A DNA stretch of 64,000 bases from Mesorhizobium sp. J8 (GTDB lineage: Bacteria > Pseudomonadota > Alphaproteobacteria > Rhizobiales > Rhizobiaceae), in contig NZ_AP024109.1 of the NCBI RefSeq assembly GCF_016591715.1, forward strand, positions 4,092,001-4,156,000. Reading direction: 5' to 3'. Each line of letters starts with the position of its first letter. Position 1 is the first letter of the stretch. Below are positions 1 to 8,880 of this stretch, one piece after another. Position numbers and translations under genes: made by a program. The notes under the pieces are model-generated. The model had not been told where the DNA came from. It searched no databases and worked only from the letters and a program-made list of their open reading frames with translations.

Positions 1-1
1 C

Positions 2-2647
2 GCCAACGCGCTGGTGCAGCTTCCGTCCGAACCGAACGCCGCCGCCGAACGCACCCCGATCAGCGAAGGGCTGCGGGTCAGCGCCCAGAACGTCAACGGC
101 TCGCTCGAGCGCGACCGCGACGCCATCATGGACAGGTTCGGCGGCTTCCTGCCTGTCGGCTTCTACTACCGCACTTTCATGGGTCCGCGCCGCGACAGCT
201 GGCTGAAATTCTGGGAGCCGATCATCCGTCGCAAGGCAGGCCTGGGCGTCGTCGACACCAAGGCCCCGCACCGGCATTTCGACAAGACACATCTGCATTG
301 CGACCTGCTCGTCGTCGGCGCCGGCCCGGCTGGATTGAGCGCTGCGATCGCCGCCGCCGAGGCCGGCGCCGATGTTGTGCTGTGCGACGAGAATCCGGAG
401 ATCGGCGGCGCGCTGAGCTATGGCCGCTACGATCCGGCCATCCTCCCCGGCCTGTCGGCGCGGCTCGCGACGCTGCCCAATCTCAAGGTGCTGACCGGCA
501 CCGTCTGCAATGGCTGGTATGAAGACAACTGGCTGCCGCTGATCCAGGGCGATCGCCTCCATCGCACGCGCGCCCGCGAGGTGATCCTGGCGACCGGCAC
601 CATCGAGCAGCCGGCCGTCTTCCGCAACAATGACCTGCCTGGGATCATGCTCGGCAGCGCCGCCCAGCGCCTGATCTGCCACTATGGCGTGCGGCCCGGC
701 CAGGGCGCGATGGTGCTGGCGGCCAATGACGATGGCTACCGGACGGCGCTCGACCTGCTGGATGCCGGCGTATCGGTCGTCGAGCTCGTCGATCCGAGAT
801 CGGTCAGTGAGGCAGGTCCGCTGGAAGCCGAACTCCGCGGCAAAGGCGTCGCCATTCGCAAGGGCGCAACCATCGAAGCGGCGGAAGGCACGGCCGGCAA
901 CCGCCACCTCGCCCGCGTCCGTGTCGGTGGAAACTGGATCGCTTGCGACCTGCTCGCCGTTTCGATCGGCAGCGCGCCGGCATGGCAACTGCCGTGTCAG
1001 GCCGGCGGCAAGGTCGGCTACGACGCTGGCATGCAAACGATGACGATCACGTTGCCGAAAGGTCCCGTCCATCTCGCCGGCGCCGTTGCCGGCGCGGACG
1101 AGATCGAGGACGCCATCGCCAGTGGCCAGCGCGCGTCGGCAGCCGCGCTTTCGCGACTCGGCAATGCAGTCCCGGTAGAACCTCCGGCCACGCCGAAGAC
1201 GATTCGCCCACGCTATGTGCAGCAGATCGCCGCCGACCCTAAGGCGCGCGACTTCGTCGATTTCGACGAAGACCTGCAGGTCAAGGATCTGCTGAACGCG
1301 ACCAAGGACGGCTATCGCGAGATCGAGCTCGTCAAGCGTTTCACCACCGTCGGCATGGGCCCGAGCCAGGGACGCCATTCGGCCTTGGCGACCGCCCGGA
1401 TCGTCGCCGAGGCGACCGGCCGGACGGTCGGCGAAATCGGCATCACCACGGCGCGGCCTCCCGTCGGGCCGGAAACGCTCGGCGTGCTCGCAGGCCACCA
1501 CGAAGTGTTGGAACGCCGCACGGCGCTGCATGCAAGGCACCTCGCGCTGAACGCGGCGATGAAGCCGGTCGGCGCATGGTGGCGGCCTTACTACTATGGG
1601 GACGCAAGCAGCGTTCGCGCGGAAATTCTGGCCGTGCGCGAAGGCGTCGGTCTGCTCGACGTCTCGACGCTCGGCAAGCTGGAGATCCGCGGGCCGGACG
1701 CCGGCGAATTCCTCGATCGCCTCTACACGATGGCGCATGCCAACCAGCCGGTGGGCCGCGTCCGCTACTGCCTGATGCTCAACGAGATGGGCTCGGTGGT
1801 CGACGACGGCGTCGCCTACCGGATGGCCGAGGACCAGTTCTATGTGACGGCGACCACCGGCGCCGTCGCGCGCGTCTATGCCGACATGCTGTTCTGGAAT
1901 GCCGAGTGGCGCCTGAAGGTCGACGTGCTCAACCTCACCGGCGCCTTCTCGGGCCTCAACGTCACCGGACCCAAGGCGCGCCAGGTGCTCGAAGCGCTGG
2001 AGAGCGACATCGACTTCAGCCGTGACGCCTTCCCTTATCTCAGCGGCCGCGAAGGCATGGTCGCCGGCGTGCCGGTGCGGGTGATGCGCATCGGCTTCAC
2101 CGGCGAGCTGAGCTATGAATTGCACTGCCCGTCTAGCCTGGCGCCCAGTCTATGGGATGCGGTGATGGTGGCGGGCCGACCGCATGGTCTGCGTCCCTAT
2201 GGGCTGGAGGCATCGCGCATATTGCGCCTGGAGAAGGGCCACATCCTGATCGGCCAGGATACGGATGCGATCACTACGCCTGATGAACTGGGCTTCGGCT
2301 GGGCCGTCTCGAAGAAGAAGCCGTTCTTCGTCGGCAAGCGCTCCATCGAGATGCGCGCAAGGCTCGGCCAGACCCGGAAGCTGGTCGGCCTGCAATTCCC
2401 CTCCGGCGCGCGGAATATCCCCGGCGAAAGCTGTCTGGTGCTGCGCGGCGGCGCGCCTGTCGGTCAGATCACCTCGGTCGGATATTCGCCGTCGCTCGGG
2501 CATCACATTGCGCTCGCCTATGTCCATGTCGACGACCAGGCTGAAGGCAGCCGCGTGACGGTGAAGTGCCGCAATGGCGAGCTGGTCGAGGCGCCGGTCG
2601 TCGCCCACGCCTTCTTCGACCCGACCAATGCGCGGCAGGAGATCTAG
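2..2647 (+). CDS. soxA: Sarcosine oxidase alpha subunit-like flavoprotein (5'-truncated by window edge)
   Basis: The reading frame is already open at the first bases, so the start and probably about 100 N-terminal residues lie outside the window. The visible part begins in the 2Fe-2S/N-terminal region (SAQNVNGSLERD, then a GFYYRTFMGP segment). A dinucleotide-binding GAGPAGLSAA motif follows near visible residue 105, then a two-dinucleotide-binding flavoprotein domain. The last ~350 residues are a GcvT-like aminomethyltransferase fold. This order is that of the heterotetrameric sarcosine oxidase alpha chain, which oxidatively demethylates N-methyl amino acids and passes the methylene group to tetrahydrofolate. 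The soxG-like gene starts one base after the stop. soxB and soxD, if present, would lie upstream. The true amine substrate may not be sarcosine. Confidence 0.85.
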   Translation, partial: ANALVQLPSEPNAAAERTPISEGLRVSAQNVNGSLERDRDAIMDRFGGFLPVGFYYRTFMGPRRDSWLKFWEPIIRRKAGLGVVDTKAPHRHFDKTHLHCDLLVVGAGPAGLSAAIAAAEAGADVVLCDENPEIGGALSYGRYDPAILPGLSARLATLPNLKVLTGTVCNGWYEDNWLPLIQGDRLHRTRAREVILATGTIEQPAVFRNNDLPGIMLGSAAQRLICHYGVRPGQGAMVLAANDDGYRTALDLLDAGVSVVELVDPRSVSEAGPLEAELRGKGVAIRKGATIEAAEGTAGNRHLARVRVGGNWIACDLLAVSIGSAPAWQLPCQAGGKVGYDAGMQTMTITLPKGPVHLAGAVAGADEIEDAIASGQRASAAALSRLGNAVPVEPPATPKTIRPRYVQQIAADPKARDFVDFDEDLQVKDLLNATKDGYREIELVKRFTTVGMGPSQGRHSALATARIVAEATGRTVGEIGITTARPPVGPETLGVLAGHHEVLERRTALHARHLALNAAMKPVGAWWRPYYYGDASSVRAEILAVREGVGLLDVSTLGKLEIRGPDAGEFLDRLYTMAHANQPVGRVRYCLMLNEMGSVVDDGVAYRMAEDQFYVTATTGAVARVYADMLFWNAEWRLKVDVLNLTGAFSGLNVTGPKARQVLEALESDIDFSRDAFPYLSGREGMVAGVPVRVMRIGFTGELSYELHCPSSLAPSLWDAVMVAGRPHGLRPYGLEASRILRLEKGHILIGQDTDAITTPDELGFGWAVSKKKPFFVGKRSIEMRARLGQTRKLVGLQFPSGARNIPGESCLVLRGGAPVGQITSVGYSPSLGHHIALAYVHVDDQAEGSRVTVKCRNGELVEAPVVAHAFFDPTNARQEI

Positions 2648-3229
2648 ATGGCCGCCGGCACCGCGACGCACGTCTACCCCTTCATGCCTGGCGGCGCGGC
2701 CGATGACGCCAAGCTGGTTTCCGGCGCGGCCGTGCTGAGCGACCTCACGGACCGCCCGCGTTTCGGCTTGAAGGGCGGCGGCAGCGCCGCCTGGCTTGCC
2801 GCGCGGGGCATTCCTCTCCCCGCCGTCAACCGCATCGGCGACCATCGCGGCATGAGAATCCTGCGTCTCGGCAATGAGGACATCCTGCTTCTCGCGGAGA
2901 GTGCGGCTGAGACGCTCGCGCAAGTCAAAACCGCGTGGCAGACCACGGCGGCGCCAAAAGGCTATTCGTCATGGCGCGAGGAAGGTTGGGCATGGATGCG
3001 CCTTTCCGGTCCCCGCCTCGCCGAAGTGATGGGCGCGCTTTGCGCGCTGGATCTGAGACCCGGAAAATTCGGCGACGACGACATCGCGCAGACCCGCGTC
3101 GGCCATATCGAAGCCGTGACGTTCCGTTCGCCGGCGGGTTTCGACATACTCTTCGACATCACCGCTTCGGCCTACTTCGCCCGCGCCGTCGCGGCGGTGG
3201 CCGTCCACACAGACCAGTATAAAGGATAG
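2648..3229 (+). CDS. soxG: Sarcosine oxidase gamma subunit-like protein
   Basis: 193 residues, starting at an ATG directly after the alpha-subunit TAG. It resembles the small gamma subunit of heterotetrameric sarcosine oxidases: a weakly conserved GcvT-related fold with a SSWREEGWAWMRLSGP-type central strand and a C-terminal HTDQYKG tail. The gamma subunit has no catalytic site and stabilises the complex. The junction with the alpha gene implies translational coupling. The call depends partly on position, because gamma subunits diverge quickly. Confidence 0.8.
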   Translation: MAAGTATHVYPFMPGGAADDAKLVSGAAVLSDLTDRPRFGLKGGGSAAWLAARGIPLPAVNRIGDHRGMRILRLGNEDILLLAESAAETLAQVKTAWQTTAAPKGYSSWREEGWAWMRLSGPRLAEVMGALCALDLRPGKFGDDDIAQTRVGHIEAVTFRSPAGFDILFDITASAYFARAVAAVAVHTDQYKG

Positions 3230-3231
3230 TC

Positions 3232-4140
3232 ATGCCCCGCCCGCAAGGAACCATCGCCCCGATCCTGACGCCGTTCGAAGACGATGGCCGCATCGCGCGC
3301 GATCTCTGGATCTCCCACGCCAAATGGGTGCTCGGCCAGGGCGCGCATTTCCTCTCGCCCTTTGGCACGACGGGCGAAGCGCTGTCCGTGTCCTTGCGCG
3401 AGCGCATGCAGGCGCTGGAATGGCTGGTCGAGGCCGGCATCGCGCCGGACCGGCTGATGCCCGGCACCGGTGTGACCGCGCTTCCCGAAACGGTCGAATT
3501 GTCGGCTCATGCCGTCGGTCTCGGCTGCGCCGCTGTCATGGTGCTGCCGTCGTTCTTCTACACCGGCGCCGGCGACAACGGCCAGGCGCGCTATTACAGC
3601 GAGCTGATCGAGAAGGTGGCGAAGCCTTCGATGCGCGTGATCCTCTACCACATTCCGCAGAATTCCGGCGTGCCGGTCAGCCCTGCGCTCACGGCCAGGC
3701 TGAGCGAAGCGTTCCCGGACACCGTCGTCGCCTATAAGGACAGCGCCGGCGACTGGAACAACACCGCCGCCGTCATCGCCGCCGCGCCTACCATTTCGGT
3801 CTTCCCGAGCTCGGAGGCGCAGCTCACCAAGGGTCTCGCCAGCGGCGCGGCCGGCTGCATTTCGGCGACCGTCAATCTGAACGCCGCCGCCATTCGCAGC
3901 CTCTATGACGCGGCCAAGAAGGGCGAGGATGTCGCCGAGGCGGACGCCGCGATCAAGGCGTTCAGGAAAGTGATTCAGGATGCCGGGCTGATCCCGGCGA
4001 TGAAGGCCGTGCTTGCGGTCAAGTCCGGCGACAGACGCTGGCTGAACCTGCGCGCGCCGCACGAGAATGCGACGCTGGAAAACGGCCAGGCGCTGCTTGC
4101 CGCCCTCGGCAGTGCCGCCGATCACATCGGCCGTAGTTGA
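3232..4140 (+). CDS. Dihydrodipicolinate synthase (DapA) family aldolase/lyase
   Basis: 302 residues, a class I aldolase of the DapA/N-acetylneuraminate lyase family. It carries the GTTGE phosphate/carboxylate-binding loop (residues 45-49), the catalytic tyrosine Y139 in ILYHIP, and the Schiff-base lysine K169 in VAYKDSAG. Lysine biosynthesis is unlikely: it sits two bases after soxG and just before a 2-hydroxyacid dehydrogenase, inside a catabolic run. A role in making or cleaving a 2-oxo acid (pyruvate plus an aldehyde or imine) fits better, followed by reduction by the next gene product. The specific substrate cannot be read from the sequence. Confidence 0.85.
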   Translation: MPRPQGTIAPILTPFEDDGRIARDLWISHAKWVLGQGAHFLSPFGTTGEALSVSLRERMQALEWLVEAGIAPDRLMPGTGVTALPETVELSAHAVGLGCAAVMVLPSFFYTGAGDNGQARYYSELIEKVAKPSMRVILYHIPQNSGVPVSPALTARLSEAFPDTVVAYKDSAGDWNNTAAVIAAAPTISVFPSSEAQLTKGLASGAAGCISATVNLNAAAIRSLYDAAKKGEDVAEADAAIKAFRKVIQDAGLIPAMKAVLAVKSGDRRWLNLRAPHENATLENGQALLAALGSAADHIGRS

Positions 4141-4147
4141 GGTCGCG

Positions 4148-5116
4148 ATGTCGGCGCGCCCCACCGTCATCCTGCACACCGACAAGCCGGCGGGCGCGCT
4201 TGCCGTGCTCGCCGCTATGCATCCGGACCTCGATGTCCATGCCTGCGACACCTATGCCGGCCTCCCCGCTTTGATCGAGCGGACCGCCGCGGAAGTGGTC
4301 TATTCGATCCGCTTCGACGGCACGCCGCGCTATCCGCGCCAGGCCCTTGTCGAGAGCCCGACGGTGAAATGGGTATCGATCGGCGGTTCAGGCACCGACC
4401 ATCTCGGACGTTGGGATCCCGCGCATGTGACGGTGACGAATTCGGCCGGCGTCGCGGCCGGCATGCTGGCCGAATATGCGCTCGGCGCCATGCTCTCTTT
4501 CTCGCTCGACCTGCGCGGCTTCGAGCGCCGGCAGCAGGGCCGCCAATGGGGCGGCGGCCGTGTCGAACCGATCGAGGGCAAGACCATCCTTATCCTCGGC
4601 CTCGGTAAGACCGGCGAGGCCGTTGCGCGCCGTGCGCAGGCGATAGGCATGCGCACGCTGGGCATTCGCGCGCGACCGAAACCGATGCCCTCGCTCGACG
4701 AAGTGCATGGTCCCGACGCGATGCTGCCACTGATTGCCCGCGCCGATTTCATCGTCTGCTGCGTGCCGCTGCTGCCTACAACGCGCGGCCTGCTTGGCGA
4801 GGCCGCTTTTGCCGCGATGAAGCCGTCTGTCGTTCTCATCGACATTTCGCGCGGCGGCGTCATCGAGGAAAAGGCCCTCCTTGCCGCGCTTGATGCGGGC
4901 CGGATCAAGGGCGCGGCGCTCGATGTCTTCGCGACCGAACCGCTCCCGGCCGAGCATCCGCTCTGGGGCTACGACAATGTTGCCGTCACACCGCATTGCG
5001 CCGCGGTCTATAACGGCTGGGACATCAAGTCGGTGCGCATGTTCGCCGACAATCTGGCGCGCTACCGCCGCGGCGAGCCGCTGGAGAATGTGGTCAATCC
5101 GGAACGCGGGTACTGA
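4148..5116 (+). CDS. D-isomer-specific 2-hydroxyacid dehydrogenase
   Basis: 322 residues from the ATG eight bases after the DapA-like stop. The frame stays open further upstream, but that part overlaps the preceding gene and looks non-coding. It has the GLGKTGEA nucleotide-binding loop, the catalytic arginine in DISRGGVI, the glutamate in DVFATEPLP and the histidine in TPHCAAV, the triad of the phosphoglycerate/glyoxylate/hydroxypyruvate reductase superfamily. It should interconvert a 2-oxo acid and a D-2-hydroxyacid with NAD(P)H. It probably belongs to the same transcript as soxAG and the DapA-like gene. A hairpin-forming repeat follows its stop. Confidence 0.85.
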   Translation: MSARPTVILHTDKPAGALAVLAAMHPDLDVHACDTYAGLPALIERTAAEVVYSIRFDGTPRYPRQALVESPTVKWVSIGGSGTDHLGRWDPAHVTVTNSAGVAAGMLAEYALGAMLSFSLDLRGFERRQQGRQWGGGRVEPIEGKTILILGLGKTGEAVARRAQAIGMRTLGIRARPKPMPSLDEVHGPDAMLPLIARADFIVCCVPLLPTTRGLLGEAAFAAMKPSVVLIDISRGGVIEEKALLAALDAGRIKGAALDVFATEPLPAEHPLWGYDNVAVTPHCAAVYNGWDIKSVRMFADNLARYRRGEPLENVVNPERGY

Positions 5117-5118
5117 AA

Positions 5119-5160
5119 GCAATTCCAGGAAAGTGCAGCGGTTTTCCGTCCGGAATTGCG
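5119..5160. repeat. Rhizobial-type intergenic palindromic repeat
   Basis: An imperfect palindrome lies between the hydroxyacid dehydrogenase stop and the MttB ribosome-binding site. Outer arms are GCAATTCC (5119-5126) and GGAATTGC (5152-5159). Inner arms are GGAAA (5128-5132) and TTTCC (5143-5147). The 3' edge, CCGGAATTGCG, recurs at 57179-57189. From memory, sequences of this type occur in many copies between genes in Mesorhizobium and relatives. In RNA it could form a stem that partly separates the two gene groups. Confidence 0.65.
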
Positions 5161-5185
5161 AGAACAAGAATTGAAGGGGAATGCT

Positions 5186-6727
5186 ATGTCGCAGGACAGG
5201 CGCGGCGGTGGCCGCAGATCGAAGCTCGGGCGCGGTGGCGGCGGCATCGCGCAGCTGCCGTGGCAGAGCGTCAAGAATCCCTACCCGCCCATGCAGCTCC
5301 TCGACGAGGAGCGCATGGATCAGTTGCACAAGACCTCGATGCGCATCCTGTCCGAGCTCGGCATCCGCGTCATGAGCGAAAAGGTTATGGACCTGTTCGC
5401 CAAGGCCGGCGCCATCGTCGATCGCGAGGAGCGGACCATCCGCATCGACGAGAGCATCGTCGCCGAGGCGCTGCGCAACGTGCCGTCGTCCTTCACGCTG
5501 ACCAGCCGCAATCCGGACAAGCAGGTCCATTTCGGCGGCAATTCACTGGTCTTCGGGCTGGTCGCCGGTCCGCCCAATGTGCATGACCGCATCAACGGCC
5601 GCCGGCCGGGCAACCTCCCCGACTACCAGAACTTCATCCGGCTGGCGCACCACTTCAACGCTATCCACATCATCGGCAACCAGGTGGTGGCGCCGATCGA
5701 GCTGCCGGCGAATTCCCGCCATCTCGACACCTACCACGCCAACCTGACATTGAGCGATCTCTCCTTCCATTGCACGGCGATCGGCCGCGCCAGGGCGATG
5801 GACGGCATCAACATGATGGCGATCGCGCGCGGCATCTCGGTCGAGCAGATGCGCGCCTCGCCGGGCGTCACCACGATCATCTCGATCAACTCGCCGCGCC
5901 TGTTCGACGACGCGATGGCGGAAGGCCTGATCGCCATGGCCGAGCACGGCCAGCCGGTGACGGTGACGCCCTTCACGCTGATGGGCGCGATGACGCCGGT
6001 GACGCTGGCCGCAGCACTTTGCCAGCAGAACGCCGAGGCGCTGTTCGGCGTGACGCTGACGCAGCTCGTCAATCCCGGCACACCGGTTATGTACGGCGCC
6101 TTCACCTCCAATGTCGATATGAAGTCGGGCGCGCCGGCCTTCGGCACGCCGGAAAACGCGAAGGCCAACATCATCGCCGGGCAGTTGGCGCGCCGCTACA
6201 ACCTGCCCTACCGCACCTCCAACGCAAACGCCTCCAACGTGGTCGACCTGCAGGCGGCCTACGAGACCGAGATGGCGACCTGGGGCGCGGTGCTCGGCGG
6301 TGCCAATCTGATCTACCATGCCGCCGGGTGGCTGGAGGGCGGACTGACCGCGTCCTACGAAAAGCTCGTGCTGGACGTCGAGATCCTGCAGAACATGATG
6401 GAGTTCCTGCGGCCGCTGCCGTTCCAGGAAGACGACCTCGGCTTCGAGGCGATCAAGTCGGTGCCGGCCGGCGGCCATTTCTTCGGCGCCGAGCACACCA
6501 TGTCGCGCTACACCACCGCCTTTTATCAGCCGATGCTCTCCAACTGGCAGAATTACGGCGCCTGGCAGGAGGCCGGCGGCAAGGACGCGCTGGAGCGGGC
6601 GACCGAGCTCTGGCAACAGGCGCTGCACGACTATGAGGAACCGGTCATGGATCCCGCGATCCGCGAGGAGCTCGACGCCTATGTCGCGCGCCGCCGCGAA
6701 GAGATCGCCGCCAATCCGGAAGCTTAG
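5186..6727 (+). CDS. Trimethylamine methyltransferase (MttB) family protein, non-pyrrolysine type
   Basis: 513 residues from the ATG preceded by GAAGGGGA at 5173-5180; an upstream in-frame start at 5156 lies in the repeat and lacks a ribosome-binding site. It resembles COG5598 (MttB) over its full length. Archaeal MttB has an in-frame amber codon read as pyrrolysine; here there is no internal TAG. The protein therefore falls with bacterial non-Pyl members such as the glycine betaine methyltransferases, which move a methyl group from a quaternary or tertiary amine to a corrinoid protein. No corrinoid-binding protein is encoded in the window. The soxAG context suggests a role on an N-methylated compound. 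Confidence 0.85.
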   Translation: MSQDRRGGGRRSKLGRGGGGIAQLPWQSVKNPYPPMQLLDEERMDQLHKTSMRILSELGIRVMSEKVMDLFAKAGAIVDREERTIRIDESIVAEALRNVPSSFTLTSRNPDKQVHFGGNSLVFGLVAGPPNVHDRINGRRPGNLPDYQNFIRLAHHFNAIHIIGNQVVAPIELPANSRHLDTYHANLTLSDLSFHCTAIGRARAMDGINMMAIARGISVEQMRASPGVTTIISINSPRLFDDAMAEGLIAMAEHGQPVTVTPFTLMGAMTPVTLAAALCQQNAEALFGVTLTQLVNPGTPVMYGAFTSNVDMKSGAPAFGTPENAKANIIAGQLARRYNLPYRTSNANASNVVDLQAAYETEMATWGAVLGGANLIYHAAGWLEGGLTASYEKLVLDVEILQNMMEFLRPLPFQEDDLGFEAIKSVPAGGHFFGAEHTMSRYTTAFYQPMLSNWQNYGAWQEAGGKDALERATELWQQALHDYEEPVMDPAIREELDAYVARRREEIAANPEA

Positions 6728-6739
6728 GAAAGCCGCCCG

Positions 6740-8230
6740 ATGCCCTATGATCTGGTCATCCGTCGCGCGACGCTGATCGCGGGCGACGGCTCGAAACCCT
6801 TCGAAGCCGACATCGCTGTCACCGGCGACCGGATCGCGGCGATCGGCCGGCTGGACGAAGGGCACGGCATCGAGGAAATCGATGCTCTGGGCAAGGTGGT
6901 TGCGCCCGGCTTCATCGACGTGCACACCCATGATGACGGTGCGCTGCTGGCGCCGCGCGGCATGGACCCGAAGATCAGCCAGGGCGTGACGACGGTGATC
7001 GCCGGCAATTGCGGCGTCAGCCTGGCGCCGCTGCTGCTCGACAGGACGCCGCCGCCGCCGTTCACGCTGGTCGGCGGCCGCGAGAATTTCCGCTTCGACC
7101 GCTTCGCCGATTATGTCGCCGAGCTGAAGCGCCGCGGCATCGCCACCAACGCTGCCCTGCTTGTCGGTCACACTACGCTACGCCAGCGCTGCATGCCGGT
7201 AACCGACCGTCCGGCCAACGAAGCCGAAACGGCGGCAATGCAGCAAGCAGTCGCCGAGGCAATGACCGAAGGCGCGTTCGGCCTCAGCACCGGGCTCGAC
7301 TACCCGCCGGCAGTCAACTCCTCGACCGAGGAGATCAAGGCGCTGGCAGCGACTGCGGCAGGTCTCGGCGGTCCTTATGTCACGCACACGCGCAACTATT
7401 TCGAGACGATGGACGAGGCGATCGAGGAAGCGATCGACATTGCCGAGCACGCCGGCGGAAAGCTGTTCATCTCGCACCACCAGTGCACCGGCCGCGCCAA
7501 TTTCGGCAAGAGCCGGCCCTCGCTGGAACGGATCGACCGCGCGCGCGAGACGATGGACATCGGCATGGATGTCTATCCCTACGCCGCGAGCTCGACGGTG
7601 CTTCGGCTGGAACGCTGCGACACCGGGCTGAAGATCCTGATCACCTGGTCCGATCCGCATCCGGAGATGGCAAGGCGCGAGATCGCCGACATTGCCCGCG
7701 AATGGAACTGCACCGAGCGCGAAGCTGGCGAGCGCCTGCTGCCGGCCGGCGCGGTCTACTTCCAGCTCGATGAGGACGACGTGCGCAACATCATCGCCCA
7801 TCCGCGCACCATGATCGGCTCGGACGGCCTGCCGCACGACATCCATCCGCATCCGCGTCTGTGGGGCACCTTTCCGCGCGTGCTTGGGCACTATGCCCGC
7901 GATGTCGGCCTGTTCAGCCTGGAAGAAGCGGTGTTCCGAATGACCGGCCTGCCCGCGCGGGAGTTTGGCATCGCGCAACGCGGGCTTCTGGCCGAAGGCA
8001 ACTTCGCCGATCTCGTCATCTTCGATCCCGAGACGATCATCGACACCGCGACCTTTGAGGAGCCGCGCCGGCCCGCCGCCGGTATTGAGCATGTCTTTGT
8101 GAATGGCGTATCGGTGTGGCGAAAAGGCAGAGCCACCGGAGCGCTGCCGGGCGCGGTCCTCAAGCCTCTGGCCTCGAAGCCGAGCGTCAGGGGCGCTTGC
8201 AACTGCGGCGCGGATCACAGCACCTCGTAA
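6740..8230 (+). CDS. N-acyl-D-amino acid deacylase (D-aminoacylase) family amidohydrolase
   Basis: 496 residues, amidohydrolase superfamily. It has the HxH metal motif (H62, H64 in DVHTHDD), the D-aminoacylase cysteine C91 in IAGNCGVS, later histidines in VTHTRNY and SHHQCTG, and an aspartate in IGSDGLPHD. Family members hydrolyse N-acyl-D-amino acids or related amides. It starts 12 bases after mttB and its 3' end overlaps the convergent isochorismatase-fold gene by 16 bases. It is one of several amide/ureide hydrolases clustered here. Substrate unknown. Confidence 0.87.
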   Translation: MPYDLVIRRATLIAGDGSKPFEADIAVTGDRIAAIGRLDEGHGIEEIDALGKVVAPGFIDVHTHDDGALLAPRGMDPKISQGVTTVIAGNCGVSLAPLLLDRTPPPPFTLVGGRENFRFDRFADYVAELKRRGIATNAALLVGHTTLRQRCMPVTDRPANEAETAAMQQAVAEAMTEGAFGLSTGLDYPPAVNSSTEEIKALAATAAGLGGPYVTHTRNYFETMDEAIEEAIDIAEHAGGKLFISHHQCTGRANFGKSRPSLERIDRARETMDIGMDVYPYAASSTVLRLERCDTGLKILITWSDPHPEMARREIADIAREWNCTEREAGERLLPAGAVYFQLDEDDVRNIIAHPRTMIGSDGLPHDIHPHPRLWGTFPRVLGHYARDVGLFSLEEAVFRMTGLPAREFGIAQRGLLAEGNFADLVIFDPETIIDTATFEEPRRPAAGIEHVFVNGVSVWRKGRATGALPGAVLKPLASKPSVRGACNCGADHSTS

Positions 8231-8880
8231 ATCCGGTCGACCGTCTCCAGCGTGTAGGCGAACTCAACCGGCCGCGTGCAGCGCCAACCATCGAAAGTCT
8301 GGCCGGAGAGCGCTTTCAGTGCCTGCGGCAGACGCAATATGCCGCCGCCATAGAGCCGATTCGCCATGTCGAGCATGCCGGTGCGATGCATCGCTTCCGT
8401 CATGCTGCCGCAGGCTTCCTTGACCAGCCAGACGCGAAAACCCTGATAAACCGCGTCGAACACGCTTTCGGTCACGCAGCTGTCGGTCAGCACGCCGGCG
8501 ACGATCAGGTTCTCCGTGCCGAGCGCGGCGAGCTTTTGCGAAAGATCGGTCCGCCGAAAGGCGCTCGGCCAATGCTTGTGGATGACGATGTCGCCTGGCA
8601 GCGCCGCCACTTCGGCGCAGATCGCGGCGCCCTCGCTGCCGGCGACGGCGGAGCGGAATTCCTCGGTCAGTATTTCTTCCTGACGCGCATAGCCGTCGCG
8701 TTCTTCCGGCTTTACCCAGGCCTGCGCGTGGATGACGGGTACGCCCGCCTTGCGGGCGGCTTCGATAAGCGCGGCGGCGTTGGCGAGCACCGCGTCATAG
8801 CCGATGACCGGCCATGCCGCGCCGGGGCGGTATTCGTTCTGCAGGTCGATGACGAGCAAGGCGGTCTTGGCGAGGTTCAT
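8215..8880 (-). CDS. Isochorismatase-family cysteine hydrolase
   Basis: 221 residues with the catalytic triad of the family: D12 (VIDLQNEY), K102 (HKHWPSAF) and C135 (LTDSCVTES), plus the usual GVLTD turn before the cysteine. Relatives include nicotinamidases, N-carbamoylsarcosine amidohydrolase and the ureidoacrylate hydrolase RutB. In this operon, after two carbamoylases and a hydantoinase, an amide- or carbamoyl-hydrolysing role is more likely than isochorismate hydrolysis. Its ATG overlaps the stop of the upstream M20 gene (ATGA). It is the last gene of the 15.3-8.2 kb operon. Confidence 0.87.
   Translation of the reverse strand: MNLAKTALLVIDLQNEYRPGAAWPVIGYDAVLANAAALIEAARKAGVPVIHAQAWVKPEERDGYARQEEILTEEFRSAVAGSEGAAICAEVAALPGDIVIHKHWPSAFRRTDLSQKLAALGTENLIVAGVLTDSCVTESVFDAVYQGFRVWLVKEACGSMTEAMHRTGMLDMANRLYGGGILRLPQALKALSGQTFDGWRCTRPVEFAYTLETVDRIYEVL

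Noticed and set aside
5186-6727. Pyrrolysine-encoding MttB
   Set aside because: There is no internal TAG codon; the TAG at the end is followed directly by the next gene.
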